The notes under the pieces are model-generated. The model searched no databases. It was not told the origin of the DNA and saw only the letters and a program-made list of their open reading frames with translations. Shown one piece after another: positions 18,487-25,731 of a stretch of DNA of 64,000 bases. The position numbers and the translations under genes are program-made. Position 1 is the first letter of the stretch. Each line of letters begins with the position of its first letter. This stretch comes from Ruminococcus sp. (lineage in GTDB: Bacteria; Bacillota; Clostridia; Oscillospirales; Acutalibacteraceae): NCBI GenBank assembly GCA_023665555.1, contig JAMPDR010000004.1:1-64000 (forward strand). The letters run 5' to 3'.

Positions 18487-19694
18487 TGAAAAAGATATTA
18501 TATTTTGCTTTCACTTTTGCAATCATTTGTTGTGCTGCATTTTCAAGCTATGCCTATGAGCATGAGGATTTTTATGCAGGTGCAGAAAAAGGCGAGGTCA
18601 TTAATGTATTTAACTGGGGTGAATATATCAGCGACTCTTATGAGGACGGTATGCTTGACGTCAACAAAGAGTTTGAAAAGCTTACAGGCATTAAAGTGAA
18701 CTACGTCACCTTTGAAAGCAACGAGGATATGTATGCAAAAATCAAAAATGGCGGTGCAAGCTATGACATTATCATTCCGTCAGACTATATGATTGAAAGA
18801 ATGATCGATGAGGATTTGGTTCAGAAGTTTGACCCGACGAAACTGCCGAATTATCATTACGTTGATGAAAAATACAAGGGCATGTATTATGACGAAAACA
18901 ACGAGTATTCCGTTCCGTATAACGTTGGAATGGTCGGCTTGATTTATAACACAAAAATGGTTAAAGAGCGTCCTACAAGTTGGAAAGTCATGTGGGATGA
19001 GCAATATGCAGGCAAGATTCTGATGATTGATAATCCGCGTGATGCATTTGCAATTCCACAAAAGATTATGGGATATTCACTCAATTCAACTGATGAAAAA
19101 GAGCTTGCCGATGTTGCACAGATGCTCATTGACCAAAAGCCGCTTTTGCAGTCATATGTTATGGACGAAGTGTTCAACAAAATGGAAAGCGGTGAGGCTG
19201 CAATGGTGCCGTATTATGTCGGCGACTATATCATCATGAAGGATGTCAATCCCGACCTTGATTTTGTATATCCCGAAGAGGGTGTAAACATTTTTGTTGA
19301 TGCGATCTGCATCCCGAAAGCGGCACAGAATGTAGATGCAGCATTGAAGTATATCAACTTCCTGCTTGACCCGGAAATTGCGTTGAACAATGCGCTTTAC
19401 ATCGGTTATGCAACTGCTAACACAGGTGTTTATGAAATGGACGATTATGCGGAAATGATGGAGAATGAATATCTCTATCCGTCAGAGGAAAATATGCCGA
19501 ACGTTGAATATTTCCACAATCTTCCTCAGGAAACACTCACAATGTTTTCAACTTTGTGGAATGATATTAAAGCATCAGGCGGCAGTAATGTCCATATCTA
19601 CATCGGTTTTGCAGTTGTTGGTGCTGTCACGGTTGGGTATCTTATATATTCAAAAGTGAGAAAAAAGAGAAGAGAATATTGGTACAGCGTATAA
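18486..19694 (+). CDS. potD: Extracellular polyamine-binding protein PotD, C-terminally membrane-anchored
   Basis: A 402-residue substrate-binding protein of the PotD/PotF family. The signal peptide (MKKILYFAFTFAIICCAAFSSYA) is followed by the conserved start of the mature fold, VINVFNWGEYIS, and later DIIIPSDYMIERM and YNVGMVGLIYNT. The usual lipobox Cys context is missing (AIICC does not fit). Instead a transmembrane helix near the C-terminus (IYIGFAVVGAVTVGYLIYS) plus a basic tail KVRKKRRE probably anchors it. The ATG at 18486 is preferred over GTG at 18483 because GGGGG lies 7 bases upstream of it. Confidence 0.93.
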   Translation: MKKILYFAFTFAIICCAAFSSYAYEHEDFYAGAEKGEVINVFNWGEYISDSYEDGMLDVNKEFEKLTGIKVNYVTFESNEDMYAKIKNGGASYDIIIPSDYMIERMIDEDLVQKFDPTKLPNYHYVDEKYKGMYYDENNEYSVPYNVGMVGLIYNTKMVKERPTSWKVMWDEQYAGKILMIDNPRDAFAIPQKIMGYSLNSTDEKELADVAQMLIDQKPLLQSYVMDEVFNKMESGEAAMVPYYVGDYIIMKDVNPDLDFVYPEEGVNIFVDAICIPKAAQNVDAALKYINFLLDPEIALNNALYIGYATANTGVYEMDDYAEMMENEYLYPSEENMPNVEYFHNLPQETLTMFSTLWNDIKASGGSNVHIYIGFAVVGAVTVGYLIYSKVRKKRREYWYSV

Positions 19695-19705
19695 AATAAT
19701 TCACT

Positions 19706-19748
19706 TTGCCGATTAAGGTACAACTTGTGCCTTGGTCGGCAAGTTTTT
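19706..19748 (+). terminator. Terminator of the potABCD operon
   Basis: TTGCCGATTAAGG pairs with CCTTGGTCGGCAA and is followed by TTTTTAA. Confidence 0.8.
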
Positions 19749-19750
19749 AA

Positions 19751-20118
19751 TTAGGAATGAGGAGTTAGGAGTGAGGAACGAAGGTTGCGGGGAAGATAGT
19801 GCAAATTGTCAGTTGTTCAGCCGCAAAGGAAGCTTTATAAAGCTAAATTATGCTGCGCATAGCTAAATTGCTCACTGCGTTCGCAGTTAAATTTGCTTCG
19901 CAAGCTAAATTATTCACTTCGTGAATAGTTGTGGTTGCGGGGCAGATATCGCCAATCTTTAGCTTTTTCTCCGCAGAGATAGATAGTAACTATTTTATAA
20001 CTTGTTATTATAATAACTTTCTAACCGAAGTATCTCGTTATTTTTTCGCGGTTAAATGATTTAAAATTTGTTGCTATTTTATTCGCGACCACAACTCCTC
20101 ACTCCTAATTCCTCATTA
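19751..20118. repeat. Long modular palindromic repeat (alpha arms) with a mini-hairpin array
   Basis: The outer arms are inverted repeats: GGAATGAGGAGTTAGGAG at the left and CTCCTAATTCCTCATT at the right. Inside are the GCGGGGAAGAT core, an array of small hairpins (19831-19926) and a TTATTATAATAA palindrome module shared with the copies near 35690 and 49250. It fills the gap between potD and sigK, and its right arm abuts the sigK stop. Confidence 0.75.
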
Positions 20119-20805
20119 TTTAACTCCAAACTTTTCCCTCAAATTTTCAACGACCTTTTTCTCTATCCTCGAAACATAAGAGCGAGAGATGCCCATTTGC
20201 TTGGCGATTTCTCTTTGTGTCAGTTCACGGTTTCCGAATAATCCGTAACGTCTGATGATGATTTCTTTTTCTCGCTCATCTTTGATGCCGTCTATATATT
20301 TATAAAGGCTTCGTGTTTTATTTGCCTTGTCAATGTCGTCGGCTATAGTGTCGTCGGTGTAGATGATATCAATCAGTGTCAGCGGATTTCCCTCACTGTC
20401 AAAATCAATCGGTTCATTGATAGACATTACACCTGCATTCTTTTTTTGTGAGCGGAAGAACATCAGAATCTCATTTTCAATGCAACGGGCGGCATAGGTT
20501 GCGAGCCTTGTGCCCTTGTCAGGCTTGAAGCTGTCGATTGCTTTTATGAGTCCGATTGTTCCGATTGATATTAAATCATCCTGGTCACCTTGTTCGGAAT
20601 AATATTTTTTGATGATGTGCGCAACAAGTCTAAGATTATGCTCAATAAGTTGATTGCGCGCCTCTTTGTCATTTTCTTTGTTCATTTTTTCAAGCAGTTC
20701 ACGTTCTTTTGCGGCGGAAAGCGGTTTTGGAAACGAACCTGAATTCCCCAGATGCAGAAATGAAAACATCAGGTTTTGAAGCACCATTTTAATAAGTTCC
20801 AACAT
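20116..20805 (-). CDS. sigK: RNA polymerase sporulation sigma factor, SigK type
   Basis: A 229-residue sigma-70 family protein of the SigE/SigK sporulation group. The N-terminal ~20 residues are hydrophobic and precede GNSGSFPKPLSAAKE, matching the pro-SigK pro-sequence layout. Region 2 has EHNLRLVAHIIKKYY, DDLISIGTIGLIKAIDSF and RLATYAARCIENEILMF. Region 4 has REIAKQMGISRSYVSRIEKK. In sporulation it drives late mother-cell genes (family knowledge). The gene is intact, with no skin-type insertion. It is divergent from the PBP gene. SigE is the alternative, but the N-terminus favours SigK. Confidence 0.88.
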   Translation of the reverse strand: MLELIKMVLQNLMFSFLHLGNSGSFPKPLSAAKERELLEKMNKENDKEARNQLIEHNLRLVAHIIKKYYSEQGDQDDLISIGTIGLIKAIDSFKPDKGTRLATYAARCIENEILMFFRSQKKNAGVMSINEPIDFDSEGNPLTLIDIIYTDDTIADDIDKANKTRSLYKYIDGIKDEREKEIIIRRYGLFGNRELTQREIAKQMGISRSYVSRIEKKVVENLREKFGVK

Positions 20806-20886
20806 AAAATCACACTGCCTTTACTAAAAAATATTATTACAATTTCGTTATGTGGGATGATTTTAAGAAAAATCTTACTTTTTAGG

Positions 20887-20915
20887 TTGATTTAATTAAT
20901 TATATTTATTATAAT
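20887..20915 (+). promoter_or_regulatory. Sigma-A-type promoter of the class A PBP gene
   Basis: TTGATT and TATAAT are separated by 17 bases, 60 bases upstream of the start. Confidence 0.65.
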
Positions 20916-20974
20916 GTTCTAATAGTATTGATAGGTTTGTACTATTTTTATAAAGATTTTGGAGGTTGCTCATT

Positions 20975-23380
20975 ATGGCAATGGACTCGAATGATAAAAA
21001 AATAACTGTACCTAAGAAATCTCGAACAGCTCCTAAACGTACAGCAACTAAAAAGAAAAAGAAGAAAAAGAAAAGTTTGCAGGCGATGAAGAAAAAGCAC
21101 CCCGTATTGTTTGGTGTGTTTCTTTCGCTGTTTTGTCTTTTCGTTTCAGCAGTGCTGACATGTATCATTGTCGGTTCATCCGTGCTGTCATATGTTAATG
21201 CATTTGTTGACGGAAAAACAGCGGTTGACCTTGATAACTATAAGAGTTCTCAGAGTCAGACTTCAATTATGTATGCTTATAACTCAAAAAATAAGCCTGT
21301 TGAGCAGACAAGACTTCATGGCTCTGAAAACAGAATTTGGGTTGATTATGATGAAATGCCGGAAAACCTGCTTTGGGCATTCGTGTGCCTTGAGGACAAG
21401 CGTTTTTATGAGCACAGCGGTGTTGACTGGGTTCGTACAATCGGTGTTCTTGTTAAACCTAAATTGAATGGTCAGGGCGGTTCAACTATCACACAGCAAC
21501 TTATCAAAAACCTCACAGGTCAGAACTCGGCAACATACAACCGTAAGTTCAACGAGATTATGAAGGCACTCAACCTTGAAAAAGAGTATTCCAAAAAGGA
21601 TATTTTGGAGGCTTATCTCAATACCGTTTATCTCGGCGCAGGCTGTTACGGTGTTAAAACTGCGGCTGAAACTTATTTCAATAAGGAAGTTAAGGATCTT
21701 ACCCTTGAAGAATGTGCGATTTTGGCATCGGTAACAAAATCTCCGTATACTATCAATCCGTTTGTTAACTATGAAAAAACAATTGACAGACAACAGTTGT
21801 GTCTTTGGTATATGTGGAAACAGGGCAAAATTACGGAAGAACGCTATAACAAGGCGCTGAAAACCAAGGTTAAGCTTGCCGAAAAGAAAAATGCATCAAC
21901 ATCATCCAATAATACAAAAACCGAGGTTCTTTCATGGTATGAGGAATATGTAATCGACAATGTTATCTCAGACTTGCAGACGAAATATGGCTATGAATAT
22001 AACGAAGCATGGCGCATGGTTTATTACGGTGGTTTGAGCATCTATTCCGCAGTTGACCTTGATGTTCAGAAAAAGCTTGAAGATATTTATGCAAAACGTT
22101 CCGGTTTCCCATATTCATCTAAGGATAAAAAAGGCAACTTGCCGGAATCATCAATGGTAATCATGGATTATCAGGGTAGAATCGTTGCGCTTGTCGGCGG
22201 TACGGGTGACAAGACACAGAACCGCGTTTATAATCGTGCAACCGATAAGAGAGCAAAAAGACAGCCGGGTTCATCAATTAAACCTCTTGCTGTTTATGCG
22301 CCTGCAATTGAGGAAAAGAGAATTTCTCCGTCCTCAACCATTCTTGAAAAGGCAATCACTGTTGACGGCTCACCATGGCCGAGAAACTTCAACGGTGACC
22401 ATGGTTCGGGTAATTATATAACTGCCCAGGAAGCACTGGTTCGTTCACTAAACACCGTTCCTGTTCGAATTGTTAACGAGATGCTTGGACTGAAAACATC
22501 GTTAACATATTGCAATGAGAAATTCCATCTGAATCTTTCAGACAGCGACATGACGCTCAGCGGCCTTGCCGTTGGCGGTACTTATACCGGTGTTACCACA
22601 CTTGAAATGGCAGCTGCTTTTGCAACTTTCGGAAACGGCGGCAGATATTACCAGCCATACAGCTATTATAAGGTTGTCGACAGAAACGGCGAAGTATTGC
22701 TTGATAATACAAAAAATGAGCCTGAACGCGCAATTTCTGCGGCAACAGCAAATTCAACGCTTTCAATGCTCACAAAAGCAGTAACTCAGTCAAACGGTAC
22801 AGGTTATGGTTCTGCAATCAGCGGATTCCAGACATTTGCAAAAACAGGTACAACCTCTGACAACTGCGATAAATGGTATTGCGGCGGAACCCCTCACTAT
22901 GTATGTTCGGTTTGGTATGGATATGACTACAGAGCCGACCTTCACACGGGTTCAACAAACCCTGCAAAAACAATCTTTAAATATGTTTTCAGTGATCTTC
23001 ACAAGGGACTTAAGTCAAAAACATTTAAGGATGTTCTGATTGAAGTCGGTGCGGATAAATCGGAAATCAATGCCGCAGTTAAGGAAGTAAAAACCAGTGA
23101 AGAAACAACTGTGGAAGAAACAACAACAGTTAAGGAAACTACAGAGAAAAAGACGACTGAACCAAAAACAACCGAAAAGCCGAAGCCGTCAACAACAAAG
23201 CCGCCCGAAACAACCAAAGTGCCTGAAACAACAGCTCCGCCGACAACGACTAATCCGCCGACCACAACAAAACCACCGGAAACCACTGCTCCGCCGCCAG
23301 TGACAACAGTACCTCCGACTTCGTCTGAGCCTGTGAGTGAACCACTGCCACAGGAGATATCATCGGATGAGGCGGCATAA
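20975..23380 (+). CDS. Class A penicillin-binding protein (PBP1A type)
   Basis: An 801-residue bifunctional peptidoglycan synthase. A basic cytoplasmic N-terminus with an eight-Lys run precedes one transmembrane helix (FGVFLSLFCLFVSAVLTC). The glycosyltransferase (GT51) domain shows EDKRFYEHSGVDW, GGSTITQQLIKNL and the LNTVYLGAGCYGV block. The transpeptidase has SSIK (active Ser, in PGSSIKPLAVYAP), SLN and KTGTT. The last ~95 residues are a Thr/Pro-rich extracellular tail, likely spanning or attaching within the wall. The ATG at 20975 follows GGAGG; an in-frame TTG at 20966 is too close to that site. It is divergent from sigK. Confidence 0.95.
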   Translation: MAMDSNDKKITVPKKSRTAPKRTATKKKKKKKKSLQAMKKKHPVLFGVFLSLFCLFVSAVLTCIIVGSSVLSYVNAFVDGKTAVDLDNYKSSQSQTSIMYAYNSKNKPVEQTRLHGSENRIWVDYDEMPENLLWAFVCLEDKRFYEHSGVDWVRTIGVLVKPKLNGQGGSTITQQLIKNLTGQNSATYNRKFNEIMKALNLEKEYSKKDILEAYLNTVYLGAGCYGVKTAAETYFNKEVKDLTLEECAILASVTKSPYTINPFVNYEKTIDRQQLCLWYMWKQGKITEERYNKALKTKVKLAEKKNASTSSNNTKTEVLSWYEEYVIDNVISDLQTKYGYEYNEAWRMVYYGGLSIYSAVDLDVQKKLEDIYAKRSGFPYSSKDKKGNLPESSMVIMDYQGRIVALVGGTGDKTQNRVYNRATDKRAKRQPGSSIKPLAVYAPAIEEKRISPSSTILEKAITVDGSPWPRNFNGDHGSGNYITAQEALVRSLNTVPVRIVNEMLGLKTSLTYCNEKFHLNLSDSDMTLSGLAVGGTYTGVTTLEMAAAFATFGNGGRYYQPYSYYKVVDRNGEVLLDNTKNEPERAISAATANSTLSMLTKAVTQSNGTGYGSAISGFQTFAKTGTTSDNCDKWYCGGTPHYVCSVWYGYDYRADLHTGSTNPAKTIFKYVFSDLHKGLKSKTFKDVLIEVGADKSEINAAVKEVKTSEETTVEETTTVKETTEKKTTEPKTTEKPKPSTTKPPETTKVPETTAPPTTTNPPTTTKPPETTAPPPVTTVPPTSSEPVSEPLPQEISSDEAA

Positions 23381-23393
23381 TGCATAAATTTTA

Positions 23394-23419
23394 TTTTGGC
23401 AGGCGAGAGCCTGCCAAAA
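23394..23419. terminator. Hairpin between the PBP gene and ruvX
   Basis: TTTTGGCAGGC pairs perfectly with GCCTGCCAAAA around GAGA. A and T ends make it a possible terminator on either strand; there is no long T run on the plus strand. Confidence 0.6.
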
Positions 23420-23461
23420 TTACTTGAACTTAAACAAAGAAGAAAGGTTGATTTTTATTTT

Positions 23462-23881
23462 ATGGTAATAATGTCAGTTGATTACGGCGATGCGAGAACA
23501 GGACTTGCTGCCTGTGATAAAAATGAAATGCTGGCTTCGCCGCTTGGTGTAATCTTTGAAAAGTATGAGCCGAAACTCATTGAACAAATTTGTGCAATGG
23601 TAGAGCAGGTAAAGCCGGAATTGATTGTTGTGGGACTTCCGAAAAATATGGATGGTTCATGCGGCGAAAGGGCAGAAAAATGCCGTGCGTTTGCCGCAAT
23701 GCTTGAAGAAAAAAGCGGAATTAAAACCGCAATGCAGGATGAAAGACTGACAACAGTTTCCGCTCACCGTGCGCTCAATGAAGTGAATGTCAGAGGGAAG
23801 AAACGCAAAAATGTTGTTGATGCCGTTTCAGCAGTGATGATTCTTGAAGATTTCCTTGCGGCAAGAAAACGCTTAGTATAA
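23462..23881 (+). CDS. ruvX: Putative pre-16S rRNA nuclease / Holliday junction resolvase YqgF (RuvX)
   Basis: A 139-residue protein, normal for the YqgF family. The RNase H-like fold starts MVIMSVDYGDARTGLA with the catalytic Asp. Later motifs are LIVVGLPKNMDGSCGERAE and the C-terminal acidic block DAVSAVMILEDFL. The family processes the 5' end of 16S rRNA and was earlier linked to junction resolution. The start at 23462 is chosen by alignment to that family start; an in-frame TTG at 23396 would read through the hairpin upstream. Its stop lies at the edge of a repeat. Confidence 0.9.
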   Translation: MVIMSVDYGDARTGLAACDKNEMLASPLGVIFEKYEPKLIEQICAMVEQVKPELIVVGLPKNMDGSCGERAEKCRAFAAMLEEKSGIKTAMQDERLTTVSAHRALNEVNVRGKKRKNVVDAVSAVMILEDFLAARKRLV

Positions 23882-23883
23882 TC

Positions 23884-24057
23884 AGGAATAAGAGTGAAGA
23901 ATTAGTAGTTGCGGTCGCGGATAAAACTGCAATAATTTTTCATCTTTTGTCCGCGAAAATAAATTGCGTTCTATTTTCGCGGTTGCTGAACCAACGATTG
24001 GCAATCTTTTCCACGCGCCTTCGTTCCTCACTACTCATTCCTAATTCCTAATTTTTT
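23884..24057. repeat. Modular palindromic repeat (alpha arms)
   Basis: Diverged alpha arms (AGGAATAAGAGTGAAGAA left; TCACTACTCATTCCTAATTC right) flank a GCGGTCGCGGATAAAACTGC / TCCGCGAAAATAA interior like that near 35610. The right part encodes the last residues of the TSUP gene at 24031. Confidence 0.7.
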
Positions 24058-24405
24058 CATGTTTACCAATTCTCTAATCGCAAGCACAACCAAAAATCCG
24101 CCGAAAATTTTGCCGAGCAGGTGAGTCGGCGTGAACTCCAATGTTGCATATCCGATCAAAGCACCTGCTATGCCTGATAAAATCAGTTTGACAAGATGCT
24201 TTTTATCAATAATTTTTCGTCGGGAATAAATAATAATTGAATACAGTGCACAGGGCAGAAAGAACAGCAGGTTGATGCCCTGCGCTTTTGTTTGCTCAAA
24301 GTTCAGAAACACTGTCAGATATATTATCAGCACAGTGCCCGAACCCATTCCCATTGAGCCGATAACTCCTGCAAGAAATGAAAAAATAATCCTTGAAATG
24401 CTCAT
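24031..24405 (-). CDS. Half-size TSUP (TauE/SafE, DUF81) membrane protein, second half
   Basis: A 124-residue protein with about four transmembrane helices and one DUF81 repeat (SFLAGVIGSMGMGSGTVLII...). Full-length TauE/SafE transporters (about 250 residues) contain two such repeats. Here a second half-size gene lies 12 bases upstream, so the two products probably pair. The family exports sulfite, sulfoacetate or other anions, but the substrate is unknown here. The last seven residues (KLGIRNE) and the stop are encoded by the repeat that follows, so insertion of the repeat seems to have replaced the native end. Confidence 0.75.
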   Translation of the reverse strand: MSISRIIFSFLAGVIGSMGMGSGTVLIIYLTVFLNFEQTKAQGINLLFFLPCALYSIIIYSRRKIIDKKHLVKLILSGIAGALIGYATLEFTPTHLLGKIFGGFLVVLAIRELVNMKKLGIRNE

Positions 24406-24417
24406 ATTGTTTCCCTG

Positions 24418-24768
24418 CTATCTCATAATCATTCTTATGCCTGCCCAAAGCATGAACAGGGCAAATACTTTTTTTAAAAGAGAACTGCTCACATTTTTGA
24501 AAATCTTTGTTCCGAGTATTGCACCTGCAAAGCCAAACGGAATAAATGGCAGTGCATCGGAAAATGTTACATATCCGTTTTTGAGATATACTGCGCAGGT
24601 GATTATTGAAAGCGGAAAAATTATTGATATTGCAGTTGCCTGTGCCTGTTTCTGATTCAGACCGAGTGAGCGCAGCAAGGGAACAGCAATCATACCGCCG
24701 CCTGCGCCGAGAAGAGCATTGACAAACCCTATCGCAACTCCCGAAAGATAAATTCTGTATTTCTTCAT
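24418..24768 (-). CDS. Half-size TSUP (TauE/SafE, DUF81) membrane protein, first half
   Basis: A 116-residue protein with about four transmembrane helices. The DUF81 signature GFVNALLGAGGGMIAVPLL near the N-terminus is the conserved Gly-rich opening of TauE/SafE transporters. ATG at 24768 is preferred to an in-frame GTG at 24780 because a GTGAGA-like site precedes it, though the ribosome site is weak. Its partner half follows 12 bases later. Confidence 0.75.
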   Translation of the reverse strand: MKKYRIYLSGVAIGFVNALLGAGGGMIAVPLLRSLGLNQKQAQATAISIIFPLSIITCAVYLKNGYVTFSDALPFIPFGFAGAILGTKIFKNVSSSLLKKVFALFMLWAGIRMIMR

Positions 24769-24835
24769 ATGATATCTCACTTTAAGGTTGATAGTGATAG
24801 TGTTCCCGAATTTGGCAAAAAAACAGAAGTGACTT

Positions 24836-24873
24836 TCGCCACTTCTTCACTCTTCACTATTACTTATTACTTA
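24836..24873. repeat. Single beta arm of the modular repeat family
   Basis: It reads CTTCACTATTACTTATTACTT, less one base at each use, matching the arms near 44430 and 47225. It lies directly downstream of the 6S RNA candidate. Confidence 0.55.
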
Positions 24874-24879
24874 AAAATG

Positions 24880-25078
24880 TTCTCCCGCCATGCCGGGTCG
24901 GCGTCTATAACCTGCTAAAAGCAGGGTGGTGATAGCCAGTCAGTTTCACGCTCCCTTCGTCCTCATGCACGGTATACCGCACAATCTTGGGAGGTCTGCA
25001 ATCCGCTGACAGAGCATCTCTCCGTTTAAAAACGTGTTGGGTTATAACAGCCTGAAGTAACCGAACACAGCAGGATAA
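24880..25078 (-). ncRNA. ssrS: Probable 6S RNA
   Basis: On the minus strand this ~199-base stretch folds as a long rod. The closing stem TCCTGCTGTG (25075-25066) pairs with CATGGCGGGA (24892-24883) at ten of ten positions, four of them G-U. Those wobbles would be A-C mismatches on the other strand, which fixes the orientation. Next, GGCTGTTATAACC pairs with GGTTATAGACGCC. An inner GTCAG..CTCCC / GGGAG..CTGAC arm leads to CGGTATACCG. The 5' TGTTCGG..GGC and 3' GGTTA.AG.CGCC..GGCAT.GCGGGAGA blocks resemble 6S RNA ends. SRP, RNase P and tmRNA signatures are absent. 6S RNA binds RNA polymerase in stationary phase. Confidence 0.62.
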
Positions 25079-25138
25079 ATCGGTAAAGTCTGATAAAATC
25101 AGAACTTCTTTAAATAATTATGGTACATCTGAGATGAA

Positions 25139-25447
25139 TTATTCCTCATCATCACATTCATATTTATCAATGAGCCTATCTTCGAAAATGTTTCCGATTT
25201 CATTAAACTCATCTTCGTCCTCAATCTGAACGAGGTAATTCTCCCCGTTTTCTTCAATTACCTTGAGAATGAGAACATCACCATCATCGTCAAGAATCTC
25301 GATTTCGTTTTCATGAACAGGGATGAGTGCAACATAACGGTTTCCGTTGTCAGTTTCAATTCTGTCGAGTTCCTCAAACATATATTCTTTTCCGTCGTCG
25401 TCAACAACGGTTACAAGGTCGGTATCGCTGAAAATTTCGTCGTTCAT
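25139..25447 (-). CDS. DUF1292 protein (YrzB-like), very acidic
   Basis: A 102-residue, very acidic cytoplasmic protein of the DUF1292 family, recognised from TVVDDDGKEYMFEELDRIE, YVALIPV and the ILKV..NGENYLVQIEDEDEF block. In Firmicutes it is usually encoded with ruvX (yrrK) and an IreB-like gene, as here near ruvX. Its molecular function is unknown. GGAGG precedes the ATG, and a good promoter lies at 25489-25517. The probable 6S RNA follows its stop by about 60 bases. Confidence 0.88.
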   Translation of the reverse strand: MNDEIFSDTDLVTVVDDDGKEYMFEELDRIETDNGNRYVALIPVHENEIEILDDDGDVLILKVIEENGENYLVQIEDEDEFNEIGNIFEDRLIDKYECDDEE

Positions 25448-25488
25448 AATTTTCCTCCGTAACGTATTATATCTTATTTTCTGTTCTT

Positions 25489-25517
25489 ATTTTATAATTT
25501 TACAGCAGTATTGTCAA
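25489..25517 (-). promoter_or_regulatory. Sigma-A-type promoter of the DUF1292 gene
   Basis: On the minus strand TTGACA and TAAAAT are separated by 17 bases, about 40 bases before the start. The rest of 25518-25731 is AT-rich with a TATAAT at 25632 that may belong to the kinase-like gene. Confidence 0.7.
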
Positions 25518-25731
25518 GAGTATATTGCATGAAAATACAGACAAATGATTTCAAAATATTAGTATAAAAATTTAATATTTTACAGACAATATTTTTAACA
25601 GAAAAACATGGTATTTCTTGCCATATTATGGTATAATTATCTATAATTAAGTATGGACGGCGATTATACGTTTAAATAATTTTGATTATTAACTTTTAAT
25701 TGGTAATTTTAATATAAAGGGATGATGAAAT

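Noticed and set aside
19831..19926. CRISPR array
   Set aside because: Units differ from each other, spacers are the constant part and only 6-9 bases, and no cas gene is present.
22999..23385. 128-codon minus-strand frame opposite the PBP tail
   Set aside because: It is the antisense of the Thr/Pro-rich repeats; low-complexity Val/Gly product, no ribosome site.
24880..25078. SRP RNA, RNase P RNA or tmRNA
   Set aside because: The conserved SRP tetraloop region, RNase P core motifs and tmRNA tRNA-like ends are absent.
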